The position numbers and the translations under genes were made by a program. A model generated the notes under the pieces. The model saw only the letters and a list, made by a program, of their open reading frames with translations, was not told the DNA's origin and ran no database searches. A DNA stretch of 64,000 bases from Betaproteobacteria bacterium (GTDB lineage Bacteria > Pseudomonadota > Gammaproteobacteria > Burkholderiales > Rhodocyclaceae), in assembly GCA_009777245.1 (NCBI GenBank), contig WRMF01000010.1:19479-83478 (forward strand), read 5' to 3'. Position 1 is the first letter of the stretch. Each line of letters opens with the position of its first letter. This document shows, in pieces, positions 48,248 to 56,385 of the stretch.

Positions 48248-48546
48248 TATAGCGCTATCCGCAAATCACGCGACCATAAGGGGGCTAACCACGCGCTGTA
48301 GGGGTTAAAAATTTTTAATCCCTACGCCGCAAGCGGGAGAGCAATCGTGTCAAGCTATTCCTATATTCTCCCATTTTTAATAGGTTTTATAGCAATTCAC
48401 ACAATTTAGGGAACATTGTCCCCGGCATACCCGGTCAGACTGTTGCTTGGCCGCTCTGGAAAGCAAAACTCCCAGAGTTCCCAGGCAAGAATGTTTTCTG
48501 AAACATCATTTTCCCTACAGTCTCTTTATTTATACGAATCACTATA
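48248..48546. repeat. Correia-like element carrying the 28-bp palindrome
   Basis: Left end TATAGCGCTATCCGCAAATC, right end ending CACTATA at 48546. Inside, 48298-48325 is the GTAGGGGTTAAAAA palindrome with one mismatch. Non-coding, ~300 bp. Confidence 0.7.
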
Positions 48547-48562
48547 ACGGGAACGACCATCG

Positions 48563-48592
48563 TAAAAAACGCCCGCGATTTACGGGCATTTT
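48563..48592 (-). terminator. Terminator of DUF4282 gene (possibly bidirectional)
   Basis: Stem GCCCG/CGGGC (48571-48587) with A-run on its left and T-run on its right on the + strand. On the reverse strand it is followed by TTTTTT, 54 bases after the gene's stop. Confidence 0.7.
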
Positions 48593-48645
48593 TCCTGGAG
48601 AAGCTCTTTCTGGGGATGCCCTGCGGCTTCGTTTGTATTATAGCT

Positions 48646-49020
48646 CTAGCTATCGGCTGTCGCAGACGGCGGCTTTCCCAACTTTTGCTCAAGCTCCTGC
48701 CGCTTTTGCTCCTGCTCTGCCTTTTTCCTGCGGATTTCCTGCAAGGCTTCGTTCATCTTGAAGAGGACGATGAGCAGCTCGCAATACATGCGAACAGAAA
48801 GCCCGCCGATTGCAATGATGAGAACCGCAACGATAAGCCCGGCCAAGGAAGCGGCAATGCCGGAAACAAAACCAAACGCAAAACCACCGGCAGCCATTAT
48901 GACCATTGTCCCAAGCGCGCCAAACGCCACGAGCAACAACAGCAGCAAATAAACCACCGTGATGACCTTCGGCGTTACCATAGTGTCGAACTTGAACAGC
49001 TCTTTCAGAATGTTATTCAT
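48646..49020 (-). CDS. DUF4282 domain membrane protein
   Basis: 124 residues. Short N-terminal segment FKFDTMVTPKVI, then two membrane helices (residues ~19-45 and ~52-75), then SVRMYCELLIVLFKMNEALQ and a charged coiled-coil tail (RRKKAEQEQKRQELEQKLGK). This matches the DUF4282 family, whose role is unknown. It is followed by its own terminator and stands alone. Confidence 0.8.
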   Translation of the reverse strand: MNNILKELFKFDTMVTPKVITVVYLLLLLLVAFGALGTMVIMAAGGFAFGFVSGIAASLAGLIVAVLIIAIGGLSVRMYCELLIVLFKMNEALQEIRRKKAEQEQKRQELEQKLGKPPSATADS

Positions 49021-49239
49021 GATTCAACCCTCCAAGGTGGGAAACAATATCATTATACATAATCGGCATCTTGTCCGGCGTATTTTTCCGCACGGATGTT
49101 TTTTCGCCGCTATCCGTCAAAGGCTAGCAGCATGACGGCGCGGCTTTGCGGGGAATGTTCAATTCAAAATCACAGTTGTGGCGCGACCTGCTTGGCTTTT
49201 TCCACTGCCTCATTGTGCAGCTTTCTCTCTCCTGCGGCA

Positions 49240-49265
49240 TAGGGGTTAAAAATTTTTAACCCCTA
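49240..49265. repeat. Isolated palindrome with half-site TAGGGGTTAAAAA
   Basis: A perfect 26-bp palindrome ending just inside the stop region of truB. On the truB strand it could form a hairpin ending the transcript, but its stem is AT-rich in the middle. The rest of 49021-49239 shows no gene or repeat. Confidence 0.6.
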
Positions 49266-50309
49266 CAGCGGCGTGGTTAGCCCTCTTTTTATAGTGCGTT
49301 CCGCCAGCAGGCGCTTTGGCCATAGCTTGCCATCAGCCTTCATCTCCCCCAGCCCCAACAGCTTGCCGCCTGCGGCATAGACCCGGATTTTCGTCCCCTC
49401 CCCGGCAAGCTCGACATACACAGGGTTGCCGTGCATGAAACGCTCGCTTGCCGCCCCGTCCAGACAGACAACGGGCAGGGAAAGAAGCAGATGATCCATC
49501 GGAAGCAGCTTGTCGGTCAGGGCATGGGCATTATCCGCCACCAGAGTTTCCAATTCCGTCAGGGAATGCGCCATCGTCAGCGTCAAGTCGGCAACGGCGG
49601 TGCGGCAAAGATCGGCAAGATACGCGCCGCACCCCAGCGCCTCGCCGATGTCTTCCGCCAGAGTGCGAATATAGGTTCCCTTGCCGCAACATACTTCCAG
49701 CTCCAACCAGGGCGAATCCCCCGCCAACTCGCAGGCGAGGAGCGTCAGGCGATGAATCAGGGCTGGCCTGGCTTTTCGCTCCACTTCCACGCCCTGCCGC
49801 GCCAGTTCGTACAGCGGCCTGCCCTTTTGTTTCAAGGCGGAGTACATCGGAGGAATCTGCCTGATTTCGCCGGTAAAGGCCGCAAGCGTTTTTTCCACCA
49901 AAGCCATGTCGCATTGCGCCGGACGGATTTCACGAATTTCGCCCTCCGCATCTCCGGTCGTGGTGGTAACGCCCAGGCGCGCTTTGGCGCGATAGGTTTT
50001 GTCGGCATCCAGCAAGTCGGCGGAAAATTTGGTCGCCTCGCCGAAACAAAGCGGCAAAAGTCCGCTTGCCAATGGATCAAGCGTGCCGGTGTGTCCGGCT
50101 TTTTCCGCCTGAAAAAGCCAACGCGCCCGTTGCAACGCCGCGTTGGAAGATATGCCCTTCGGCTTGTCCAAAAGGAGCACGCCATCAATTTTGCGTTTGA
50201 CGCGAGTCCCGTAATTATTTCTCCCCTCTCCCCCGCCCCCTCTCTCACAAGTAGGGGAGGGCGCGGGGGAGAGGGGAGCGATCGCGCCCGGCGCGCTTTC
50301 ATCCCGCAT
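49263..50309 (-). CDS. truB: tRNA pseudouridine-55 synthase with repeat-derived N-terminal extension
   Basis: About 348 residues. TruB core: VLLLDKPKGISSNAALQRAR, catalytic Asp in GHTGTLDPLASGLLPLCFGE, KTYRAKARLG, PMYSALKQKGRPLYELARQG and GTYIRTLAEDIG, plus a PUA-like C-terminus. No ATG, GTG or TTG lies next to the core. The first usable start, ATG at 50309 after GGAAG, overlaps the ABC gene's end by 11 bases and adds ~34 residues. Part of that extension (PLSPAPSPTCERGGGGEG) is translated from a CTCCCC/GGGGAG repeat at 50221-50280. Insertion of the repeat probably displaced the original start. Confidence 0.9.
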   Translation of the reverse strand: MRDESAPGAIAPLSPAPSPTCERGGGGEGRNNYGTRVKRKIDGVLLLDKPKGISSNAALQRARWLFQAEKAGHTGTLDPLASGLLPLCFGEATKFSADLLDADKTYRAKARLGVTTTTGDAEGEIREIRPAQCDMALVEKTLAAFTGEIRQIPPMYSALKQKGRPLYELARQGVEVERKARPALIHRLTLLACELAGDSPWLELEVCCGKGTYIRTLAEDIGEALGCGAYLADLCRTAVADLTLTMAHSLTELETLVADNAHALTDKLLPMDHLLLSLPVVCLDGAASERFMHGNPVYVELAGEGTKIRVYAAGGKLLGLGEMKADGKLWPKRLLAERTIKRGLTTPL

Positions 50310-52092
50310 CGTCTTCTTCCCGTTTGCGCTGCCGCTCCCACATCCGCGCATAAATGCCGCCTTTTGCCAACAGCTCGCCATGTCTTCCGCGTTCGGCGAT
50401 TTTTCCATCGTCCAGTACCAGAATTTCATCCGCGTTCATCACGGTAGAGAGGCGATGCGCGATAACCAGCGTGGTGCGTCCCCGCGCAGCCGCTTCCAGT
50501 TGGGTCTGAATCGCCCATTCGGTATGCGAATCCAACGCCGAAGTCGCTTCATCAAAAATCAGGATAGACGGATTTTTCAGAAGGGCGCGGGCAATCGCAA
50601 CCCGCTGCTTTTCGCCGCCGGAGAGTTTGAGGCCGCGTTCGCCTACTTTGGTATCCCACCCGTCCGGCAGACTGTCGACAAACCCGACAAGCTGCGCGGC
50701 TTCGGCTGCGGCAAGCGCCTCTTCCCGGCTGGCATCAGGATGACCATAACGGATGTTGTAATACAGGGTGTCGTTAAAGAGCACGGTATCCTGCGGCACG
50801 ATGCCGATTGCGGATCGCAGGCTCTCCTGAGTGAAGGCGCGAATATCCCTGCCATTACAGGTAATCGCGCCCTCCGTAACCTCATAAAACCGGAACATGA
50901 GCCGCGCCAGAGTGGATTTGCCCGCGCCGGAAGCGCCTACCACCGCCACCGTGCGTCCGGCTGGAATGACAAAATCCACCCCGGAAAGAATGGGACGAAC
51001 TTTGTCATAAGAAAAAGATACGGACTCGAAACGCACTTCCTGCGCTCCTTGAGGCAGCGGAACCGCGCCAGGAATGTCAGCTACTTCCTGATGAGTGGAG
51101 AGCAAAAGAAACATCCGCTCGATGTCGGTCATTGCCTGGCGAAGCTCACGATAGACCACGCCCAGAAAATTAAGCGGCAGGTAAAGCTGCATCAAGAACG
51201 CGTTGACCAGCACCAGATCGCCCACTGTCATATCCCCTTCAGCTACGCCTTTCGCCGTCAGCCACATCATCAGCAGCACGCAGACGGCAACGATAAATTG
51301 CTGCCCCAGGTTGAGAAAGGAGAGCGAAACCTGGCTTTTCGTCGCGGCGTCAGCCCAGTTTCCCATATGTTTGTCGTAGGCTCTGGCCTCAAACCCTTCA
51401 TTGCTGAAATACTTGACAGTCTCATAATTGATCAAGCTGTCAATGGCATGAGCATTCGCGGCGGAATCAGTTTCGTTTACCCTGCGGCGAATGCCGATCC
51501 GCCAGTTGCTCACCAGAACGGTAAAGCAGCCGTAAATAAAAAGGGACGAAAAGGTGACAAGCGCGAAAACCGGCGGAAATTCCCGCCACAAAATCGCCAC
51601 TACCAGCGCGATTTCCACCAGCGTCGGTAAGATGGAATAAAGGGTGTAATTGATAAGGGTTGCGATTGCATGGGTTCCACGCTCGATGTCGCGCGACATG
51701 CCGCCGGTCTGCCTCTCCAGATGAAAACGAAGGGAGAGCGCGTGCAAATGGCAAAACACCTCCAGCGCCAGCCTGCGAATGCACTGCTGGGTGACGCGAG
51801 CGAAAATTATTTCGCGCAGTTCGGTAAAAAGCGACGCGGCAAAGCGCAAAGCCCCGTACAGGCATAACAAGGCGAGCGGAAAGGCACTCGCCAGACGCGA
51901 AGGATCAAGGTCGTCCACAATCTGCCGGAACGCCAGAGGCGCGGCGACTGCCGCCAGCTTTGCGGCAATCAGGCAGAAAAGCGCGAGCAGCACCCGCGCC
52001 CGGTATTGCCACAGATAAGGCCAGAGCAACCGCAAGGTCGGCGCGACCCTGGATGGCGGAATGGGAGTGGAGAGGTTAGAGGAAGTCCACAT
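50299..52092 (-). CDS. ABC exporter, Atm1/HMT1 type (fused permease-ATPase)
   Basis: 597 residues. Six membrane helices in residues ~30-310, with the Atm1-class segment INYETVKYFSNEGFEARAYD. The nucleotide-binding domain has Walker A GASGAGKSTLARL, signature LSGGEKQRVAIARALL, Walker B ILIFDEATSALD and switch IAHRLST. Bacterial Atm1-like exporters move glutathione-linked compounds or metal conjugates across the inner membrane. Its stop is overlapped by the truB start, so both are probably on one transcript. Confidence 0.93.
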   Translation of the reverse strand: MWTSSNLSTPIPPSRVAPTLRLLWPYLWQYRARVLLALFCLIAAKLAAVAAPLAFRQIVDDLDPSRLASAFPLALLCLYGALRFAASLFTELREIIFARVTQQCIRRLALEVFCHLHALSLRFHLERQTGGMSRDIERGTHAIATLINYTLYSILPTLVEIALVVAILWREFPPVFALVTFSSLFIYGCFTVLVSNWRIGIRRRVNETDSAANAHAIDSLINYETVKYFSNEGFEARAYDKHMGNWADAATKSQVSLSFLNLGQQFIVAVCVLLMMWLTAKGVAEGDMTVGDLVLVNAFLMQLYLPLNFLGVVYRELRQAMTDIERMFLLLSTHQEVADIPGAVPLPQGAQEVRFESVSFSYDKVRPILSGVDFVIPAGRTVAVVGASGAGKSTLARLMFRFYEVTEGAITCNGRDIRAFTQESLRSAIGIVPQDTVLFNDTLYYNIRYGHPDASREEALAAAEAAQLVGFVDSLPDGWDTKVGERGLKLSGGEKQRVAIARALLKNPSILIFDEATSALDSHTEWAIQTQLEAAARGRTTLVIAHRLSTVMNADEILVLDDGKIAERGRHGELLAKGGIYARMWERQRKREEDDAG

Positions 52093-52447
52093 GGGAAAAG
52101 GTCAAGTTTGTTTAGAGATGTTTTGATTGACAGCAATTTCCGTAAATAACGGTACTTTCCGTAGGGTGTGCAGGAGAGGGCGAGTCTTGTTCCCACACCC
52201 AATCAATAGTCATTCCCGCGAAGGCGGGAATCCAGAAATGCCTTTCCGTTCCGATGGAGTGTCCGCATGGGAATATTGCTCCTGTCTTGTTCTGGAAGCA
52301 TATCATTGTTGCCGATGCCGTACTGGATTCTCGCCTTCGCGGGAATGACGAGTAAATTGCTGCGTGGACGCCCAGGTCGCATACGCTGGAATCCAGAATG
52401 TATCCAGCCGAAACCGCTCTTAATCCTGAACGAACAGGGATAAAGGT
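52093..52447. repeat. Half Correia-like end plus complete ATTCCCGC-hairpin unit
   Basis: A left-type end (ATTTCCGTAAATAACGGTAC) lies near 52137. The hairpins ATTCCCGCGAAGGCGGGAAT (52212-52231) and ATTCTCGCCTTCGCGGGAAT (52327-52346) bound a 95-bp core starting CCAGAAATGCCTTTCCGTTC. That core is the reverse complement of the one at 13971-14059. No gene. Confidence 0.7.
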
Positions 52448-54235
52448 TCACCGCTGTTCCGCCTGATCCAGCGTTTTCAAGAAGCGTTCCGCGTTCTGGA
52501 AGCCGACGATACGCACTCCGGCAATTTCCTGTCCCGCCGCGTCAAAGAACACTATGCCGGGCGGGCCGAATAACTGAAAGCGTCGCAGCAATTCACGGTC
52601 GTCTTCCGTGGTGGCGGTTACATCCGCCCGCAACAAAACGTAAGAGGCAAGGCGGGCGCGAACCGCAGGGTCGGAAAATGTCAATCGCTCCATCTTCTTG
52701 CAGTCTACGCACCAATCGGCGTAGAAAGCCAGCATCAGAGGTCGTCCGGCAGAATCATTGAGCCGCGCTTCAAGCTCGGCAAGGCTTGCCGCTTTCTCGA
52801 AAGATAGCTCGTTAACATACCTGTCTCCTTGTTTCGCGCCGCCCGCAAAATTCAAATTGGCTAGCGGCTGCAAGGGATCGCGTCCGCCGGAGAATGCGCC
52901 TGCAAAAAGCATCACGCCCCAGACCAGGAAGAGGAGCGCCAACAATTTACGCAGATACGCGCCGGTCTTCGCGTTCTCCGGCAGCGGCTCAAATATGCGT
53001 AAAAACACCGCAGCGCCCATCAGTACCACGCCATAGCCAATCAGCACGAGAAAAGCAGGGATAACCGGGGTGATGATCCAGACAGCGGTTGCCAGAAGCA
53101 AAAAGCCAAAGCCTTTTTTCACAGCGCCCATCCAGGCTCCGGCCTTGGGCAAAAGCGCGCCTGCGGAAACGCCAAGGATCAGCAGAGGAACTCCCATGCC
53201 CAACGCCATGACGAATAGCGCAACTCCGCCCAGAATGGCGTCGCCCGTCTGTCCGATATATAGCAACGCTCCCGCCAACGGCGCGGCGACGCAGGGACCT
53301 ATTATCAGGGCGGAGATCGCGCCCATCAGAAAGACCGCAGGCAAATACCCGCCCTTGAAGCGTCGGGAATGACGCGCAAAGAAGCCTTGCAAGGCAGTCG
53401 GCAGTTGCAGGTGATAGGCGCCAAGCATGGCAAGCGCCAGCGTGACAAAAATCAGGGCGAAGAAAGACAATACCCAGGCATTTTGCAGGTAGCCGGAAAG
53501 GAGCACGCCGGAAAATCCCGCCGCCACTCCGGCTGCGGCGTAGACCAGCGCCATGCCCAGCACATAGGCAAGCGAGAGTGAGAAAGAACGTAGCTTGCCG
53601 GGAGTCTCTTTCTGCCCCGCGATGATGCCGGAGAGAATGGGAAACATGGGGTACATGCAAGGCGTAAGCGACAGCCCCAACCCCGCCAGAAAGAAAACAG
53701 CCAGCTTGCCCCACAGGCCGGATTGGGCAAGCAGTTGGGCAAAGAAGCCGCTTTCATCCGATGTTTCGTTCGCATTCTTGATTCTCAGGCAGGACGCAGC
53801 TTCTGTCTCGGCAGGAAGCTCCGCGTTCAGGATTTGGATTTGCGGCACGTAGCAAAGCCCCGCTTCCGCGCAGCCCTGCGAAGTCACTTCCAGAGGAAAT
53901 TGCAGCCTGCCGGAAAAATTGCGCTCAACAGGCAAGACAATGGCGACAGAATCATAAAAAACTTCCATCACCTGGTCAAAGAACACATCCTCTACCAGCT
54001 TCCCCTTCGGAAAGCGCGGGGCGAGAAGGGCTTGCGATTCGCTTTTGAAGCGAAAGTTATCCCGATACAGGTAATAGCCGGGCGCAATGGCAAAGCGCAC
54101 TTCCAGGGTATCGGAATCCAGAGAGCACACCGAGGGCTGAAAGGCAATCCCTGGATCAAGAAATTCCTCCGCCCAAACCGGCAGAATCATCCCTACTATC
54201 CAGAACAGCGCCCACAGCCATTTTTTCAGAAGCAT
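52448..54235 (-). CDS. dsbD: Thiol:disulfide interchange protein DsbD
   Basis: 595 residues. A signal peptide (MLLKKWLWALFWIVGMILPV) leads to the periplasmic alpha domain with Cys pair TSQGCAEAGLCYVP. The eight-helix beta domain has buried Cys in SLTPCMYPMFP and IGPCVAAPLAGA. The C-terminal thioredoxin-like gamma domain has FYADWCVDCKKME. It carries electrons from cytoplasmic thioredoxin to periplasmic proteins. The ATG at 54235 overlaps the cutA end by 10 bases, as in the classic cutA-dsbD operon. Confidence 0.97.
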   Translation of the reverse strand: MLLKKWLWALFWIVGMILPVWAEEFLDPGIAFQPSVCSLDSDTLEVRFAIAPGYYLYRDNFRFKSESQALLAPRFPKGKLVEDVFFDQVMEVFYDSVAIVLPVERNFSGRLQFPLEVTSQGCAEAGLCYVPQIQILNAELPAETEAASCLRIKNANETSDESGFFAQLLAQSGLWGKLAVFFLAGLGLSLTPCMYPMFPILSGIIAGQKETPGKLRSFSLSLAYVLGMALVYAAAGVAAGFSGVLLSGYLQNAWVLSFFALIFVTLALAMLGAYHLQLPTALQGFFARHSRRFKGGYLPAVFLMGAISALIIGPCVAAPLAGALLYIGQTGDAILGGVALFVMALGMGVPLLILGVSAGALLPKAGAWMGAVKKGFGFLLLATAVWIITPVIPAFLVLIGYGVVLMGAAVFLRIFEPLPENAKTGAYLRKLLALLFLVWGVMLFAGAFSGGRDPLQPLANLNFAGGAKQGDRYVNELSFEKAASLAELEARLNDSAGRPLMLAFYADWCVDCKKMERLTFSDPAVRARLASYVLLRADVTATTEDDRELLRRFQLFGPPGIVFFDAAGQEIAGVRIVGFQNAERFLKTLDQAEQR

Positions 54236-54588
54236 GGCGCATCTTCCCCGCTGTCTTCCTTCCCGCCGCACATGGCTTCCACCCAATCCAGATAAGGCTG
54301 CAACCCTCTTGCCAGCGGCAAGGCAATAATTTCCGGCAATTCATAGGGGTGATTGGCGCGAATGAAGGCTTCCAGCGCCTGATAGCGCGTCTGGTCGGTT
54401 TTGATGAACATGGGAATTTCTTCCGCGTGTTCCACCTCGCCCTTCCAGCGATACACGGATTGGCAAGGCGAGAGCATGTTTACGCAGGCGGCAAGGCGGT
54501 TTTCCACCAGCGCCGCCGCCAGATTTTCGGCGTTTTCCCGATCGGGCACGTTAACAAGAACGAACAGGATTTCATGTGGTTCAGCCAT
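54226..54588 (-). CDS. cutA: Divalent-cation tolerance protein CutA
   Basis: 120 residues. Trimeric CutA1 fold, with PDRENAENLAAALVENRLAA, ACVNMLSPCQSVYRWKGEVE, EIPMFIKTDQTRYQALEAFI and HPYELPEIIALPLARGLQPY. It was linked to copper tolerance, but the effect in E. coli came largely from dsbD, which overlaps it here too. Confidence 0.96.
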   Translation of the reverse strand: MAEPHEILFVLVNVPDRENAENLAAALVENRLAACVNMLSPCQSVYRWKGEVEHAEEIPMFIKTDQTRYQALEAFIRANHPYELPEIIALPLARGLQPYLDWVEAMCGGKEDSGEDAPCF

Positions 54589-54637
54589 GACTACACCTAT
54601 TTATAGTTGTTTCTGCAAAACGAGGATGAGCATGGAT

Positions 54638-55333
54638 TTACCAGTCGAAGCCCGGTGTTTCCACAGGCGGAGGCGGCGCGGGAATCCATGCACCGGACGC
54701 GCCCCAGGCCGCCAATCCGGCAAACAGCAATGCTGCCAGAAGCGGCGCGTATCCGCCGCCCTTGTAGCCCTTGTCCGCGTCTTTTGCCGACACTTCCTTC
54801 TTGCCGGTCAGCATGGGAATGACCAGATTGTCCTTTTTCACCAGTTTGTAGAACACGATGGAAGCGACATGCAGGCCGATGAACGCGGCCAGGCCATAGT
54901 AGGCAAGCTCTTTATGCAGCCCGGTCAGCCAAAGGGCGACATCTCTGTCGACCAGCTTGTAGAGCGGGCCGTAGAAACTTATCTCATCATTGCTCACCAG
55001 ACCGGATAACGTCTGCGCCAGAGTCAACAGCAACAGGGCGAATACGGAAAAAGCGCCCAACGGGTTATGTCCAAGGCCATGCCATTTGCCTTGCAGGTAA
55101 GCCATGACCGAAGAGGGCGTGGGGAAAAACTGGAGAAAACGGGCATAGGTCGAGCCGATCACTCCCCAAACCAGCCGGAAAGCAAGCAGGCTTGCTACGA
55201 AAATGCCGAGCCTGCCGTGCCATATTATCGCGTTGCCGCCTTCGATGCCGGTCACGAACAGGAGCGCGATGGCAAGCACAAGCAGCCAATGAAACAAACG
55301 GGTCGGAAGATCCCAAAGTTTGATTTTTTGCAT
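54638..55333 (-). CDS. Cytochrome b561-type membrane protein
   Basis: 231 residues. Membrane helices with candidate haem-ligand His at H15 (LPTRLFHWLLVLAI), H39 (IIWHGRLGIF), and in the third/fourth helices (HKELAYYGLAAFIGLHVASI). This is the Ni/Fe-hydrogenase b-subunit/cytochrome b561 family. A fifth helix (YAPLLAALLFAGLAAWGAS) precedes a Pro-rich tail. It transfers electrons between the quinone pool and a periplasmic partner; no c-type cytochrome gene adjoins. Confidence 0.88.
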   Translation of the reverse strand: MQKIKLWDLPTRLFHWLLVLAIALLFVTGIEGGNAIIWHGRLGIFVASLLAFRLVWGVIGSTYARFLQFFPTPSSVMAYLQGKWHGLGHNPLGAFSVFALLLLTLAQTLSGLVSNDEISFYGPLYKLVDRDVALWLTGLHKELAYYGLAAFIGLHVASIVFYKLVKKDNLVIPMLTGKKEVSAKDADKGYKGGGYAPLLAALLFAGLAAWGASGAWIPAPPPPVETPGFDW

Positions 55334-55405
55334 GTTACGTTCCTTTATACTGATTCAGAGCGGTTTGAGCGAACACACTTTTTCTCCAAGGGTAACTCAC
55401 GCCTC

Positions 55406-56371
55406 TCAAACGCAAGCCCCGTCGGCAGAGCGGGTTGGGTCATGGGGAGCGGGCGGCTTTACGAACTGCTCGCGGGAAACGCCCAGCCACATCACGATCG
55501 GGGATGCGACAAGCATTGACGAGTAGATATTGAAGCAAATGCCGAGCGTAAGCGCGAGCGCGAAATATCGCAGGGCTTCGCCGCCGAAAAACAGGATGGA
55601 CAAAACCACCATCTGGGTCGAGCCGTGTGTGATCATGGTGCGGGAGATGGTGCGGGTAATGGCGTGGTCAAGAACCTGCTGGGTAGTCATGCCGCGCGCC
55701 TTTCGGAAAGTTTCCCGCACCCTGTCGAAGATAATCACCGCTTCATTGACCGAGTAACCCATGATGGCAAGAAACGCGGCGAGAACAGACAGGGAAAACT
55801 CCCATTGGAAAAAGGCGAAAAAACCCAAGACGATAACGAGATCGTGGATGTTGGAAAGAATTGCGGCGAAGCCAAAGCGCCATTCAAAGCGAAACGCCAG
55901 ATAAACCAATATGCCGATAGTGACCATTAGTAGAGCCAACGCGCCTTGCTCAGCCAATTCCTGACTGACCTGCCCGCCCACGAACTCAACCCGGCGCAGT
56001 TGTTCCTGGCTGATATTCAGAGCAGACATTATCGCTTCGCTCTGGCGCGCCATGTTTTGGTCGGAGACAGCGTCGTCTTCCGCCATGTCTTTCAAGGGCA
56101 GACGAATCAGCACATCTTCCGTCGAGCCGAAGTGCTGCACGACAAACTCGGTATAGCCCGCAGACGCCAGGGCTGTTCGCATGGCGCCGATATCCGCCGC
56201 CTGCTCATAACGAACCTCAATCAATGTGCCGCCGGTAAACTCCATGGAAAAATTAAGGCCGCGAGTCGCAATGAAGAATATCGCCGCGACAAAGGCGACA
56301 ACGGAGATGATATTGAATGCCAGCGCATGGCGCATGAATGGAATATCATTTTTGAATCGGAAAAATTCCAT
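55406..56371 (-). CDS. secF: Protein translocase subunit SecF
   Basis: 321 residues. With SecD and YajC it uses the proton gradient to pull exported proteins across the inner membrane. First helix near residues 17-35, then GLNFSMEFTGGTLIEVRYEQ, a periplasmic loop, and the membrane core (MGYSVNEAVIIFDRVRETFR; TRTISRTMITHGSTQMVVLS). The start at 56371 lies 14 bases after the secD stop. Confidence 0.97.
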   Translation of the reverse strand: MEFFRFKNDIPFMRHALAFNIISVVAFVAAIFFIATRGLNFSMEFTGGTLIEVRYEQAADIGAMRTALASAGYTEFVVQHFGSTEDVLIRLPLKDMAEDDAVSDQNMARQSEAIMSALNISQEQLRRVEFVGGQVSQELAEQGALALLMVTIGILVYLAFRFEWRFGFAAILSNIHDLVIVLGFFAFFQWEFSLSVLAAFLAIMGYSVNEAVIIFDRVRETFRKARGMTTQQVLDHAITRTISRTMITHGSTQMVVLSILFFGGEALRYFALALTLGICFNIYSSMLVASPIVMWLGVSREQFVKPPAPHDPTRSADGACV

Positions 56372-56385
56372 CTTGAACGCTCCTG

